From Pseudomonas sp. GM74 (GTDB lineage: Bacteria > Pseudomonadota > Gammaproteobacteria > Pseudomonadales > Pseudomonadaceae), in assembly GCF_000282455.1 (NCBI RefSeq), contig NZ_AKJG01000003.1, positions 1-64,000 of the forward strand: DNA of 64,000 bases, read 5' to 3'. Positions 17,861-26,879 of this stretch are shown here, piece after piece (within the stretch, counting starts at the first letter, position 1; every line of letters begins with the position of its first letter). A program made the translations under genes and the position numbers. The notes beneath the pieces are model-generated. The model was not told where the DNA came from. It saw only the letters and a program-made list of their open reading frames with translations, and did no database searches.

Positions 17861-17878
17861 ATGACAATTGGATGAAAG
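17861..17878 (-). promoter_or_regulatory. Pho box of pstS
   Basis: On the minus strand CTTTCAT-CCAA-TTGTCAT fits the 7-4-7 PhoB site, 78 bases upstream of the pstS start. Confidence 0.8.
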
Positions 17879-17918
17879 GCCAGTATTCAGTGTTTCCAGG
17901 TAATACCGCGTTATCGTT

Positions 17919-18008
17919 CTTCGCGAGCAAGCCCGCTCCCACAGGGGATCTGCGGCGAACACAGAACCAATGCGGGAGCGGGCTTGCTCCGGGCGGCGAT
18001 CCGACGAA
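17919..18008. repeat. REP palindrome with a divergent right arm
   Basis: The left arm CTTCGCGAGCAAGCCCGCTC pairs with GAGCGGGCTTGCTC, but the outer right part is CGGGCGGCGATCCGACGAAG instead of CGCGAAG. The same odd arm occurs at 55700-55724. Confidence 0.85.
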
Positions 18009-18038
18009 GGCGTCAGTACAGTCGATACAAAAGGTCGA

Positions 18039-19337
18039 TCAACGCCCTTTCTTCCAGAGGTAGGCACCTACCACAATCCCCACCCCACACAGCACCGCCA
18101 CATAATAAGCAGGCCCCATCGCACTCTCTTTGAGCAACAAACTGACAATCATCGGCGTCAGGCCGCCGAAAATCGCGTAGGCGACGTTGTAGGAGAACGA
18201 CAGACCGCTGAAACGCACCACCGGCGGGAAGGCCTTTACCATTACATAGGGCACTGCACCGATGGTGCCGACCAGCAGACCGGTCACGGCATACATCGGG
18301 AACAGCCAGTCGGGATGATCGGCCAGGCTGTGATAAAAGCTCCAGGAACTGGCCAGCAGCGCGGTACAGCCGATCACGAAGACTCGTCCCGCACCGAAGC
18401 GATCGGCCAGTGCGCCGGCAATGATGCAACCAAAACTCAGGAACACGATCGCCACGCTATTGGCCTGCAGGGACGTGGTTGGCGAGAAGTGATAGACCGT
18501 CTGCAACACAGTCGGTGTCATCAGGATCAACACCACGATGGCGGCCGACAGCAGCCAGGTCAGCAGCATCGAAATGGCGATGGCGCCACGATGGTCACGC
18601 AGCACCGCACGCAGCGGTACTTCTTCGGCCAAGGCCTTGCGCAGTTGCAGCTCGGCGAACACCGGGGTTTCGTGCAACCAGCGACGCAGGTACACCGAGA
18701 ACAGACCGAACACGCCACCCAGCAGGAACGGAATGCGCCAGGCGTAATCCGCTACCTCCACCGGGGTATAGAGGCTGTTGATCGCCGTGGCGACCAGCGA
18801 ACCGAGCAGGATGCCCGCCGTCAGGCCACTGGTCAGGGTGCCGCAGGCGTAGCCGACATGCCGTTGTGGGACGTGTTCGGAAACGAAGACCCACGCCCCC
18901 GGCACTTCACCGCCAATGGCCGCGCCCTGGATCACCCGCATCAACAGCAGCAGGATCGGCGCCCACATGCCGATCTGCGCATAAGTCGGCAGCAACCCCA
19001 TGATCAGGGTCGGCACCGCCATCATGAAAATGCTCAGGGTGAACATTTTCTTGCGGCCCAGCAGGTCGCCGAAGTGCGCCATCACGATGCCGCCCAGCGG
19101 CCGCGCCAGATAGCCAGCGGCGAAGATGCCGAAGGTCTGCATCAGGCGTAGCCATTCAGGCATGTCCGCCGGAAAGAACAGCTTACCCACCACCGTGGCG
19201 AAGAACACGAAGATGATGAAATCGTAGAACTCCAGCGCGCCGCCCAAGGCAGACAGCGACAGAGTCTTGTAGTCGTTGCGGGTCAGCGGACGTGCGGGTT
19301 GGTCTGGCTGCGCGATGCTCGAGGGCGCTGTGGTCAT
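18039..19337 (-). CDS. MFS transporter of the metabolite:H+ symporter (MHS) type
   Basis: A 432-residue inner-membrane transporter with 12 predicted helices. The MFS loop 2-3 motif is seen as GDLLGRKKMF, and the N-terminal LSLSALGGALEFYDF is typical of the MHS/ShiA-KgtP-ProP group, which carries organic acids or osmolytes with protons. The substrate is unknown. The ATG at 19337 (MTTAPSSIAQ) is chosen; the frame is open for another 32 codons upstream but with no family similarity. It ends in a convergent position to nothing; pstS lies downstream on the same strand. Confidence 0.85.
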   Translation of the reverse strand: MTTAPSSIAQPDQPARPLTRNDYKTLSLSALGGALEFYDFIIFVFFATVVGKLFFPADMPEWLRLMQTFGIFAAGYLARPLGGIVMAHFGDLLGRKKMFTLSIFMMAVPTLIMGLLPTYAQIGMWAPILLLLMRVIQGAAIGGEVPGAWVFVSEHVPQRHVGYACGTLTSGLTAGILLGSLVATAINSLYTPVEVADYAWRIPFLLGGVFGLFSVYLRRWLHETPVFAELQLRKALAEEVPLRAVLRDHRGAIAISMLLTWLLSAAIVVLILMTPTVLQTVYHFSPTTSLQANSVAIVFLSFGCIIAGALADRFGAGRVFVIGCTALLASSWSFYHSLADHPDWLFPMYAVTGLLVGTIGAVPYVMVKAFPPVVRFSGLSFSYNVAYAIFGGLTPMIVSLLLKESAMGPAYYVAVLCGVGIVVGAYLWKKGR

Positions 19338-19700
19338 GGCAAGGGCTTCTCTTATAGTCGGATCTGCAACCTCAACAACGCTGGCTGAGGTTTGGGCAGG
19401 TCCGGCACGATAGCAAATTGTTCGAAAAAGCACATAGAGGTGCGTTTTTGACAGTCAAAATGAGAACCGGACGGTCGTCGCGGAGTCTACCGACCGATAT
19501 ACTCAAAGCCTGCTCCGGTTTTTGAGGGGTTGCTGTGCGAAAGCGCCTGTCAGGTTCATAGGCGATTTCGCAGAGTTTCCCTTTAGGCGCCTTATGGAAA
19601 ACGTGACGAACCTAGTATGTTCGGTGCTGAATCGTTTTTCCCGAAGACGGCTACCACCAGCAATACCAACGAAGAGTCACGGGTCAGAGGCACCCCCGGA
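19338..19700. other. Divergent promoter region with a hairpin
   Basis: This 363-base gap lies between the divergent transporter and thioesterase genes. It holds one clear inverted repeat, GCGAAAGCGCCTG (19537 on) against TAGGCGATTTCGC (to 19572). I see no gene in it. Confidence 0.5.
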
Positions 19701-20105
19701 ATGATAGAGCTCGAACAAGAAGATCCGATCCCGCAAGGCGACCTGGCCCTGCAAATCACCGCGCTCCCACGCGAAACCAACGGCTTTGGCGATATTTTCG
19801 GCGGCTGGCTGGTGGCGCAGATGGACTTGGCAGGCACCGCGATGGCCAGCAAGGTCGCCGGCGGACGCGTTGCCACCGTTGCAATCGACCGCATGGCATT
19901 CCTGGTTCCGGTGGCGGTAGGCGCTCAGCTCTCCTTTTATACCCAGGCCCTGGAAATCGGCCGCAGCTCGATCAAGATGATGGTCGAGGTCTGGAGCGAC
20001 GATCCACTGTCCAGCGAGTGGCGTAAAGTAACCGAAGCGGTGTTTGTGTTCGTTGCCATCGACGGCAGCGGCCGCACCCGCTCGGTTCCACCTCGGGCTC
20101 GCTGA
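19701..20105 (+). CDS. Acyl-CoA thioesterase, hotdog fold (YciA type)
   Basis: A 134-residue single-hotdog protein of the YciA/BACH group. The characteristic N-terminal segment is FGDIFGGWLVAQMDLAG, with the catalytic Asp in the central helix; residues FLVPVAVGAQLSF form the hotdog strand. It hydrolyses acyl-CoA, probably short to medium chains, in the cytoplasm. The ATG at 19701 (MIELEQEDPIPQGDL) is used because family similarity begins just after it. A second, different thioesterase of this superfamily is at 55114-55596. Confidence 0.85.
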   Translation: MIELEQEDPIPQGDLALQITALPRETNGFGDIFGGWLVAQMDLAGTAMASKVAGGRVATVAIDRMAFLVPVAVGAQLSFYTQALEIGRSSIKMMVEVWSDDPLSSEWRKVTEAVFVFVAIDGSGRTRSVPPRAR

Positions 20106-20174
20106 AAGAGCTTCTAAACCTGGTAGCCGTTTTGCGGTCGATAGTCGTCCACGTTACTGATCGAGAGCTGTCCC

Positions 20175-21074
20175 ATGAGCACGCCCAATGTTGAAGCCGT
20201 AAAACTGGATGAACTGAACTGCTGGCGCATCCGCCACGGTCAGGCCGAATTACTGGTGGCCCAGCAAGGTGCGCACATCCTCAGTTATCAACTGGCCGGC
20301 CAGCCGCCGCTGATCTGGCTCAACGACGAGGCCGTGTTCAAGACCGGCAAGAGCATCCGTGCCGGCGTGCCGGTGTGCTGGCCGTGGTTCGGCAACTTCG
20401 ACCGCAACCCGAAAAGCGTGCAGGCGATGCGTGTCAGCGGTGAAGCGCCGTCGGCTCACGGCTTCGTGCGAGCGATGGATTGGGAACTGGGCGGCATCGA
20501 AGCCGAAGGCGAAAGCCTGAAGGTCGAATTCCTTCTGCCCTACCCCGACGGCGGCTTTCCCGGTTGGCCGCACCAAGTGGACTTGACGCTGAGCATTCGC
20601 CTCGACGAGCAACTGCACATCCAGTTGACCAGCCACAACCGGGGTTCTGAAACCGTCAGCATCAGCCAGGCGTTGCACAGTTACTTTGCCGTCAGCGATG
20701 TGCGCGAGGTGCACGTTGAAGGCGTGGACGGCCTCAACTACATCGAAACCCTGGACAACTGGAAAACCGTGACCCAGACCGGTGATTTGCGTTTTACCGG
20801 CGAGACCGATCGCATCTACCTCGACGTTCCGCCGCAGTTGAGCATCGTCGATCCAGCCTGGGAGCGACGCATCGAACTGATCAGCAGCGGATCGCGTACG
20901 GCGGTGATCTGGAACCCGTGGATCGACCGCGCCGCCGCGTTCAGCGACATGGCCGACGACGGCTGGCAGCGCATGCTGTGCATCGAAACGGCGAACGTGA
21001 TGGACGATGTGGTGAACCTGGTGCCTGGGGCCAGTCACACCTTGGGCGTGAGCGTAGGTAGCAAATCTCTCTAA
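20175..21074 (+). CDS. D-hexose-6-phosphate mutarotase (aldose-1-epimerase family)
   Basis: A 299-residue protein of the YeaD group. Recognisable parts are IRAGVPVCWPWFGN (about 70-83), AHGFVRAMDW with the conserved His/Arg, the second catalytic His in ALHSYFAVSDVREV and the late glutamate in CIETANVMDD. It interconverts alpha and beta glucose-6-phosphate in the cytoplasm, feeding the Entner-Doudoroff route. It stands alone with a REP element downstream. Confidence 0.87.
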   Translation: MSTPNVEAVKLDELNCWRIRHGQAELLVAQQGAHILSYQLAGQPPLIWLNDEAVFKTGKSIRAGVPVCWPWFGNFDRNPKSVQAMRVSGEAPSAHGFVRAMDWELGGIEAEGESLKVEFLLPYPDGGFPGWPHQVDLTLSIRLDEQLHIQLTSHNRGSETVSISQALHSYFAVSDVREVHVEGVDGLNYIETLDNWKTVTQTGDLRFTGETDRIYLDVPPQLSIVDPAWERRIELISSGSRTAVIWNPWIDRAAAFSDMADDGWQRMLCIETANVMDDVVNLVPGASHTLGVSVGSKSL

Positions 21075-21087
21075 CACCATAAATCAC

Positions 21088-21177
21088 TGTGGGAGCGAGC
21101 TTGCTCGCGATGGCGGCGTAACAGGCAACCTCTAAGTTGAATGTTATGGCCTCATCGCGAGCAAGCTCGCTCCCACA
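21088..21177. repeat. REP palindrome (GAGCGAGCTTGCTCGCGATG subtype)
   Basis: TGTGGGAGCGAGCTTGCTCG... and its complement around a loop, between two convergent genes. Confidence 0.85.
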
Positions 21178-21194
21178 TTGGTTTGGTGCTGTCC

Positions 21195-21731
21195 TTACAA
21201 GTCTGATTCTTTTACTACTCTGACCGTCTGCGCATCCAGCGCATACGCCGCATCGGCCAGGTCATTGCTGACCTTCTCGACTTTCAGCGTGCCGGTGACC
21301 CACAGCGGCGTGTAGATATCGTTCAGCTTCAGGCCCTTTGGATAGCGCACCAGCACCAATTGGTTGGGCGGCGGCGGTGGCACGTGGATGCACGCGCCCG
21401 GGTACGGCACCAGGAAGAACAGCGTACTGCGGCCCTTGGCGTCGGACTCCAGCGGCACGGGGTAACCGCCAATGCGGATGTTCCTGTCGTTCATCGACGC
21501 AACGGTCTTGGTCGAGTACATCACCGCCGGCAAGCCTTTGGCCTGCTTCATTCCACCCTTGTCGGTGAAAGTGCCATTGGCTTCAGGGGAGTTGTGGTCG
21601 ATTTCAGGCATGGCCTCAAGGGCCTTCTGGTCCGACTTGGGCATCAATTCGAGCCAATCGGTTTCCGGTAATTCACCGGCATGGGCAAGGCCCGAACCCA
21701 GTAAAACAAGAGTCAGCAAAAGACGGCGCAT
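21195..21731 (-). CDS. DUF3299-type secreted protein
   Basis: A 178-residue exported protein with signal peptide about 1-18 (LGSGLAHA-GEL). The body has the DUF3299 features: LMPKSDQKALE, IRIGGYPVPLE and FLVPYPGACIHVPPPPPNQL with a single Cys. The function is unknown; some relatives lie next to ABC transporters for unknown substrates, but no such genes are here. It is transcribed alone. Confidence 0.75.
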   Translation of the reverse strand: MRRLLLTLVLLGSGLAHAGELPETDWLELMPKSDQKALEAMPEIDHNSPEANGTFTDKGGMKQAKGLPAVMYSTKTVASMNDRNIRIGGYPVPLESDAKGRSTLFFLVPYPGACIHVPPPPPNQLVLVRYPKGLKLNDIYTPLWVTGTLKVEKVSNDLADAAYALDAQTVRVVKESDL

Positions 21732-21818
21732 GAAAGTGCTCGGTAAAGGGATGAACAGGAAACGCCGAGCATTCTAGCCCTCCCGACCGATTTGGCGGAG
21801 AGGGCTTTATCGACTGGA

Positions 21819-22064
21819 TCAGCTCTTTTTGACCAGTCCGTAGATCACCAGCAACACAACGGCGCCCACCAGCGCACCGATGAAGCCTGCGCCTTGGCCA
21901 GCCTGATAGATGCCCAGGGCTTGACCGCCGTAAGTGGCCGCCAGCGAACCGCCGATACCGAGCAGGATGGTCATGATCCAGCCCATGCTGTCATCGCCCG
22001 GTTTCAGGAACCGCGCCAGCAGGCCGACAATCAAGCCGATAAAGATGGTTCCGATAATTCCCAT
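21819..22064 (-). CDS. GlsB/YeaQ/YmgE family small membrane protein
   Basis: An 81-residue protein with three hydrophobic helices, beginning MGIIGTIFIGLIVGLLAR and containing the family block GWIMTILLGIGGSLAATYGGQ. These transglycosylase-associated proteins are stress-induced inner-membrane proteins of unclear role. It stands alone. Confidence 0.88.
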   Translation of the reverse strand: MGIIGTIFIGLIVGLLARFLKPGDDSMGWIMTILLGIGGSLAATYGGQALGIYQAGQGAGFIGALVGAVVLLVIYGLVKKS

Positions 22065-22165
22065 GGCATTTCCCTCTGATTGATTGGCTATAGCCTAGCC
22101 AGACTTTGGCATCCTGCCATGAGAGAACGGCGGTCCCTGAATGGTTCCGCCGCTGCCACATGAAA

Positions 22166-23248
22166 CTATTCGGCGATGAGCGCTTCGACCTTGAGGATCT
22201 GCGCGGTCAGCGTTTCGCGATCCGCACAACGCAGGTTGGCGTGACCGACCTTGCGGCCTACCTTGAAGGCCTTGCCGTAGTGATGCAGATGGCAATCGGC
22301 GATGGCCACGACCTTCTCGGTGTCCGGCACCTTGCCGATGAAGTTGAGCATCGCGCTCTCTCCAACCTTGGCAGTCGAACCCAACGGCAGACCGGCAACG
22401 GCCCGCAGGTGGTTTTCGAACTGGCTGCACTCGGCGCCTTCGGTGGTCCAGTGCCCTGAGTTGTGCACCCGGGGGGCAATTTCGTTGGCCTTGAGGCCAC
22501 CGTCGACTTCAAAGAACTCGAAAGCCATCACGCCGACGTAATCCAGCTGCCTGAGCACACGGCTGGAGTAGTCTTCGGCCAGGGCTTGCAAGGGGTGATC
22601 GGTGCTGGCCACGGACAGCTTGAGAATGCCGCTTTCGTGGGTGTTGTGTACCAGCGGATAGAAGCGGGTTTCACCGTCGCGGGCACGCACTGCGATCAGC
22701 GAGACTTCACCGGTGAACGGCACGAAGCCTTCCAGCAGGCAGGCCACGCTGCCCAGCTCGGCAAAGGTGCCAACCACATCTTCTGGCGTACGCAGGACTT
22801 TCTGGCCCTTGCCGTCGTAACCCAGGGTACGGGTCTTGAGCACCGCCGGCAGGCCGATGGAGGCCACAGCGGCGTCCAGGTCAGCCTGGGACTGGATGTC
22901 AGCGAACGCCGGGGTAGGAATCCCCAGGTCCTTGAACATGCTCTTCTCGAACCAGCGATCACGGGCGATGCGCAGGGCTTCGGCGCTCGGATAGACCGGG
23001 ACGAATTGCGAGAGGAACGCGACGGTCTCGGCCGGCACGCTTTCGAACTCGAAGGTCACCAGATCGACTTCATCGGCCAGCTGGCGCAGGTGATCCTGAT
23101 CGCCGTAATCGGCGCGCAGGTGTTCGCCCAATGCGGCTGCGCAAGCATCCGGCGCCGGGTCCAGAAAAGCGAAGTTCATGCCCAGCGGAGTGCCCGCCAG
23201 CGCCAACATGCGACCCAACTGGCCGCCACCGATTACACCGATCTTCAT
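22166..23248 (-). CDS. purK: N5-carboxyaminoimidazole ribonucleotide synthase
   Basis: A 360-residue ATP-grasp enzyme. The start is MKIGVIGGGQLGRMLA at 23248 (upstream TTG codons are less likely). ATP-grasp features include TRTLGYDGKGQ (about 148-158), the EGFVPFTGEVS segment and NEIAPRVHNSGHWT near the metal site. It makes N5-CAIR from AIR, bicarbonate and ATP in purine synthesis. purE, 11 bases upstream, encodes the next enzyme; the two form an operon. Confidence 0.96.
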   Translation of the reverse strand: MKIGVIGGGQLGRMLALAGTPLGMNFAFLDPAPDACAAALGEHLRADYGDQDHLRQLADEVDLVTFEFESVPAETVAFLSQFVPVYPSAEALRIARDRWFEKSMFKDLGIPTPAFADIQSQADLDAAVASIGLPAVLKTRTLGYDGKGQKVLRTPEDVVGTFAELGSVACLLEGFVPFTGEVSLIAVRARDGETRFYPLVHNTHESGILKLSVASTDHPLQALAEDYSSRVLRQLDYVGVMAFEFFEVDGGLKANEIAPRVHNSGHWTTEGAECSQFENHLRAVAGLPLGSTAKVGESAMLNFIGKVPDTEKVVAIADCHLHHYGKAFKVGRKVGHANLRCADRETLTAQILKVEALIAE

Positions 23249-23259
23249 CGTCAACAACC

Positions 23260-23751
23260 TCAGGCGATGCGTGGGTCTGGATTTTCCAGGACGCTGTCAG
23301 TCTGTTCAGCACGGAAGGTTTTCAGCACCGCATGGAACTGCGGGTGCTTGGCGCCAAGGATACTCGCCGACAGCAGCGCTGCGTTGATCGCGCCTGCCTT
23401 GCCGATGGCCAGCGTGGCAACCGGAATGCCCGCTGGCATCTGCACAATGGAAAGCAGTGAATCGACGCCCGACAGCATTGCGGATTGCACGGGTACGCCC
23501 AGCACCGGCAGGTGGGTCTTGGCCGCACACATACCTGGCAAGTGGGCAGCGCCACCGGCACCGGCGATGATCACCTCGATGCCACGCGCCTCGGCTTCTT
23601 CAGCGTACTGGAACAGCAGGTCCGGGGTGCGGTGGGCAGAAACCACTTTCACCTCGTAGGGGATGCCGAGCTTTTCCAGCATATCGGCGGTGTGGCTAAG
23701 GGTGGACCAATCGGACTTGGAGCCCATGATCACGCCAACCAGTGCACTCAT
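23260..23751 (-). CDS. purE: N5-carboxyaminoimidazole ribonucleotide mutase
   Basis: A 163-residue class I PurE that converts N5-CAIR to CAIR. The active-site motifs are GSKSDWST (about 11-18), SAHRTPD (about 41-47) and [14 protein letters not shown] (about 74-87). It is the first gene of purEK. A terminator-like hairpin lies between its probable promoter and its start (see 23787-23823). Confidence 0.96.
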   Translation of the reverse strand: MSALVGVIMGSKSDWSTLSHTADMLEKLGIPYEVKVVSAHRTPDLLFQYAEEAEARGIEVIIAGAGGAAHLPGMCAAKTHLPVLGVPVQSAMLSGVDSLLSIVQMPAGIPVATLAIGKAGAINAALLSASILGAKHPQFHAVLKTFRAEQTDSVLENPDPRIA

Positions 23752-23786
23752 CGTCGTGCCTCTTCTCTCTGGGCGCCCGCAGGCGC

Positions 23787-23823
23787 ATCAAAAAACAACA
23801 AGCCACGCAGGATGCGTGGCTTG
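23787..23823 (-). terminator. Terminator-like hairpin in the purE leader
   Basis: On the minus strand CAAGCCACGCA-TCC-TGCGTGGCTTG (11-bp stem) is followed by TTGTTTTTTG, 36 bases before the purE ATG. A second small stem (GCGCC/GGCGC, 23773-23786) sits just before the ribosome-binding site. It is either the end of the upstream hypT transcript or an attenuator of purEK. Confidence 0.6.
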
Positions 23824-23976
23824 ATTGTACGAATTATGGCCAGTCGTAACCGGCCGAAGGCCGCGCAGTATACCTCAATGAGGCAGATAAACAGCCCCTG
23901 TTGCGACCATCTGTCATCTGCCGCAAAGCCCCGATTTTATTGACTTTAAGGTCAATGGAATACACCTCGAATTTCC

Positions 23977-24066
23977 TGTGGGAGCGGGCTTGCTCGCGAA
24001 GAGGCCGGTGCATTCAACATTGATGTTGATTGATCCACCGCTTTCGCGAGCAAGCCCGCTCCCACA
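23977..24066. repeat. REP palindrome (GAGCGGGCTTGCTCGCGAAG subtype)
   Basis: TGTGGGAGCGGGCTTGCTCG... and complement around a loop, downstream of the LysR-type gene. Confidence 0.85.
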
Positions 24067-24083
24067 TTGGGGTTTCATGGGAT

Positions 24084-25001
24084 TCAGGAACCGGTCGTAC
24101 CCTGTGCCGCTCCACCTTCCAGCTTGCGCCACAACAACCGCACATTCGCCTTGCGCACCAGCGCACAGCGATACAGGCGAATTTCCAGCGGCACGTGCCA
24201 TTGCGGGCCGCCGCAGACCACCAGTTCACCGCGCGCCAGCTCGGCACGCACGCTCAACTGCGGCACCCAGGCAATGCCGAGGCCCTCCAGGGCCATGCTT
24301 TTCAGGCTGTCGGCCATGGCGGTTTCGTAGATGGTGGTGAAGCGTAGCGCCCGTTGACGCAGCAGCATGTTCACCGACCGGCCGAGAAACGCACCGGCGC
24401 TGTAAGCCAGTAGCGGTACGCTGCCTTCGCCTTCCAGATCGAACAGCGGTTTGCCGTCGGCATCCGCCGCGCAGACCGGCAGCATTTCGGTGTGGCCAAG
24501 GTGCAGCGACGGGAAGATTTCCGGGTCCATCTGCATCGCCGCGTCCGGGTCGTAGAACGCCAGCATCAGATCGCAGCCGCCTTCGCGCAAAGCATGCACG
24601 GCGTCGCCGACGTTGGTCGCCACCAACCGCGTGGCGATGTTCAAGCCTTCGTTGCGCAACTGCGCGATCCAGCGCGGAAAGAAACCCAGCGCCAGGGAAT
24701 GCGCCGCCGCGACCTGCATCACTTCGCCCTGCCCGCCTTCCAGGTGATGCAGATGGCGCAGCACTTCGCCGAGCTGTTCGACCACGGTTCGCGCGGTGAC
24801 CAGAAACAATTGCCCTGCCGCCGTCAGCTCCACAGGCGTGCGCGAACGGTTGACCAGGGTCAGCCCCAGCGCCGCTTCAAGGCTGCGGATTCGTCGGCTG
24901 AACGCTGGCTGCGTCACGAAACGCCGCTCGGCGGCCTGGGAGAAACTGCGGGTGGCAGCCAGGGCACTAAAGTCCTCCAGCCATTTGCTTTCCAGATTCA
25001 T
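24084..25001 (-). CDS. LysR-type regulator, HypT (YjiE)-like
   Basis: A 305-residue LysR regulator. The winged HTH is at about 5-65 (KWLEDFSALAATRSFSQAAE, then QPAFSRRIRSLEAALG) and the effector domain at about 90-290. The order and wording of motifs (WLEDFSAL, AAAHSLALGFFP, GIAWVPQ) resemble E. coli HypT/YjiE, a hypochlorite-responsive regulator, better than other LysR proteins. The start is the ATG at 25001 (MNLESK). It is divergent from aspA with 180 bases between them, so aspA is one possible target. Confidence 0.8.
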   Translation of the reverse strand: MNLESKWLEDFSALAATRSFSQAAERRFVTQPAFSRRIRSLEAALGLTLVNRSRTPVELTAAGQLFLVTARTVVEQLGEVLRHLHHLEGGQGEVMQVAAAHSLALGFFPRWIAQLRNEGLNIATRLVATNVGDAVHALREGGCDLMLAFYDPDAAMQMDPEIFPSLHLGHTEMLPVCAADADGKPLFDLEGEGSVPLLAYSAGAFLGRSVNMLLRQRALRFTTIYETAMADSLKSMALEGLGIAWVPQLSVRAELARGELVVCGGPQWHVPLEIRLYRCALVRKANVRLLWRKLEGGAAQGTTGS

Positions 25002-25181
25002 CACGCCCTCCCGGACACGCACCAATTTAGGTCACACGCTCGCCGTCAAGCCGGCGTCACACGGGCATTATGCCGAATGTGCATAGGCTAGTGTTTAACA
25101 GCATTGGCCCAAAATTTCGCACAAGCCTAGCATTCACAGCGTTCCGGCACAGACCGGGTCCATATTGAGATGATTTCTATC

Positions 25182-26606
25182 ATGTCCTCCGCTGCATCAT
25201 TCCGCACAGAAAATGACCTGCTTGGCGCCCTCGAAGTACCGGCTCAAGCGTATTACGGTATCCAGACCCTGCGAGCGGTGAATAACTTCCGCCTTTCGGG
25301 TGTTCCGATTTCGCACTACCCGAAACTGGTTGTCGGTCTGGCCATGGTTAAACAGGCCGCCGCTGACGCCAACCGTGAGTTGGGTCACCTGAGCGAAGCC
25401 AAGCACGCTGCCATCAGCGAAGCCTGTGCACGTTTGATCCGCGGCGACTTCCACGAAGAGTTCGTGGTGGACATGATTCAAGGCGGCGCTGGCACTTCGA
25501 CCAACATGAATGCCAACGAAGTCATCGCCAACATCGCACTGGAGGCTATGGGTCACCAGAAAGGCGAGTACCAGTACCTGCACCCGAACGACGACGTGAA
25601 CATGGCGCAGTCGACCAACGACGCTTACCCGACGGCAATCCGTCTGGGTCTGTTGTTGGGTCACGATGCCCTGCTGGCCAGCCTCGACAGCCTGATTCAG
25701 GCGTTCGCGGCCAAGGGTCAGGAATTCAACCACGTCCTGAAAATGGGTCGTACCCAGTTGCAAGACGCCGTGCCGATGACCCTGGGTCAGGAATTCCGCG
25801 CTTTCGCCACCACCATGGGCGAAGACCTGGCCCGTCTGAAGACGCTGGCCCCGGAACTGCTGACTGAAGTGAACCTGGGCGGCACCGCGATCGGCACCGG
25901 CATCAACGCCGATCCGCGCTATCAGGCCCTGGCTGTACAGCGCCTGGCCCTGATCAGCGGTCAGCCGCTGGTTCCGGCCGCCGACCTGATCGAAGCTACC
26001 TCCGACATGGGCGCCTTCGTGCTGTTCTCCGGCATGCTCAAGCGTACCGCGGTCAAACTGTCGAAGATTTGCAACGACCTGCGCCTGCTGTCCAGCGGCC
26101 CACGCACCGGCATCAACGAAATCAACCTGCCGGCGCGTCAGCCAGGCAGCTCGATCATGCCAGGCAAGGTCAACCCGGTTATCCCGGAAGCTGTTAACCA
26201 GGTGGCCTTCCAGGTCATCGGTAACGACCTGGCGCTGACCATGGCAGCCGAAGGCGGACAATTGCAACTGAACGTGATGGAGCCGCTGATCGCCTTCAAG
26301 ATCTTCGACTCGATCCGCCTGCTGCAACGCGCCATGGACATGCTGCGCGAGCACTGCATCGTCGGTATCACCGCCAACGAAGCACGCTGCCGCGAACTGG
26401 TCGAGCACTCGATCGGCCTGGTCACCGCGCTGAACCCGTACATCGGCTACAAAAATGCCACCCGCATCGCCGGCCTCGCCCTTGAAAGCGGTCGCGGCGT
26501 GCTGGAACTGGTGCGCGAAGAAGGTCTGCTCGACGAAGCCATGCTCGCCGACATCCTGCGCCCGGAAAACATGATTGCTCCGCGTCTGGTGCCCCTGAAG
26601 GCATAA
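25182..26606 (+). CDS. aspA: Aspartate ammonia-lyase
   Basis: A 474-residue enzyme of the fumarase/aspartase superfamily that converts aspartate to fumarate and ammonia. It has the superfamily signature GSSIMPGKVNP (about 317-327), the TSTNMNANEV substrate loop and HPNDDVNMAQSTND. I chose ATG 25182 (MSSAASFRTEND), with GAGATG upstream; an in-frame ATG four codons earlier (25170) has poor spacing. A strong terminator follows. The alanine/glycine symporter and asparaginase genes downstream suggest an amino-acid use neighbourhood. Confidence 0.95.
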   Translation: MSSAASFRTENDLLGALEVPAQAYYGIQTLRAVNNFRLSGVPISHYPKLVVGLAMVKQAAADANRELGHLSEAKHAAISEACARLIRGDFHEEFVVDMIQGGAGTSTNMNANEVIANIALEAMGHQKGEYQYLHPNDDVNMAQSTNDAYPTAIRLGLLLGHDALLASLDSLIQAFAAKGQEFNHVLKMGRTQLQDAVPMTLGQEFRAFATTMGEDLARLKTLAPELLTEVNLGGTAIGTGINADPRYQALAVQRLALISGQPLVPAADLIEATSDMGAFVLFSGMLKRTAVKLSKICNDLRLLSSGPRTGINEINLPARQPGSSIMPGKVNPVIPEAVNQVAFQVIGNDLALTMAAEGGQLQLNVMEPLIAFKIFDSIRLLQRAMDMLREHCIVGITANEARCRELVEHSIGLVTALNPYIGYKNATRIAGLALESGRGVLELVREEGLLDEAMLADILRPENMIAPRLVPLKA

Positions 26607-26669
26607 CCCGACGCGTTACTTGTAGCACCGCTCACCAGGTCGAGGGACTAGACACCTCTCACCTTTTGA

Positions 26670-26703
26670 GGGCCTGGAGATCATTCTCCAGGCCCTTTTT
26701 TTT
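26670..26703 (+). terminator. Terminator of aspA
   Basis: GGGCCTGGAGA-TCAT-TCTCCAGGCCC followed by eight or more T residues, about 65 bases after the aspA stop. Confidence 0.92.
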
Positions 26704-26745
26704 AACTGTTTGCCAGTGAAAACCGTATGTCTGGGGACTGACCAA

Positions 26746-26833
26746 TGTGGGAGCGGGCTTGCTCGCGAAGGCGACGGCACATTCAACAATGATGTGTCTG
26801 ATACACCGCTTTCGCGAGCAAGCCCGCTCCCAC
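26746..26833. repeat. REP palindrome (GAGCGGGCTTGCTCGCGAAG subtype)
   Basis: TGTGGGAGCGGGCTTGCTCG... and complement, between the aspA terminator and the symporter leader. Confidence 0.85.
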
Positions 26834-26879
26834 CCAGAGCAGCTCCCACATAGCCTGACAACAAAAATGTCAGGTGTTT

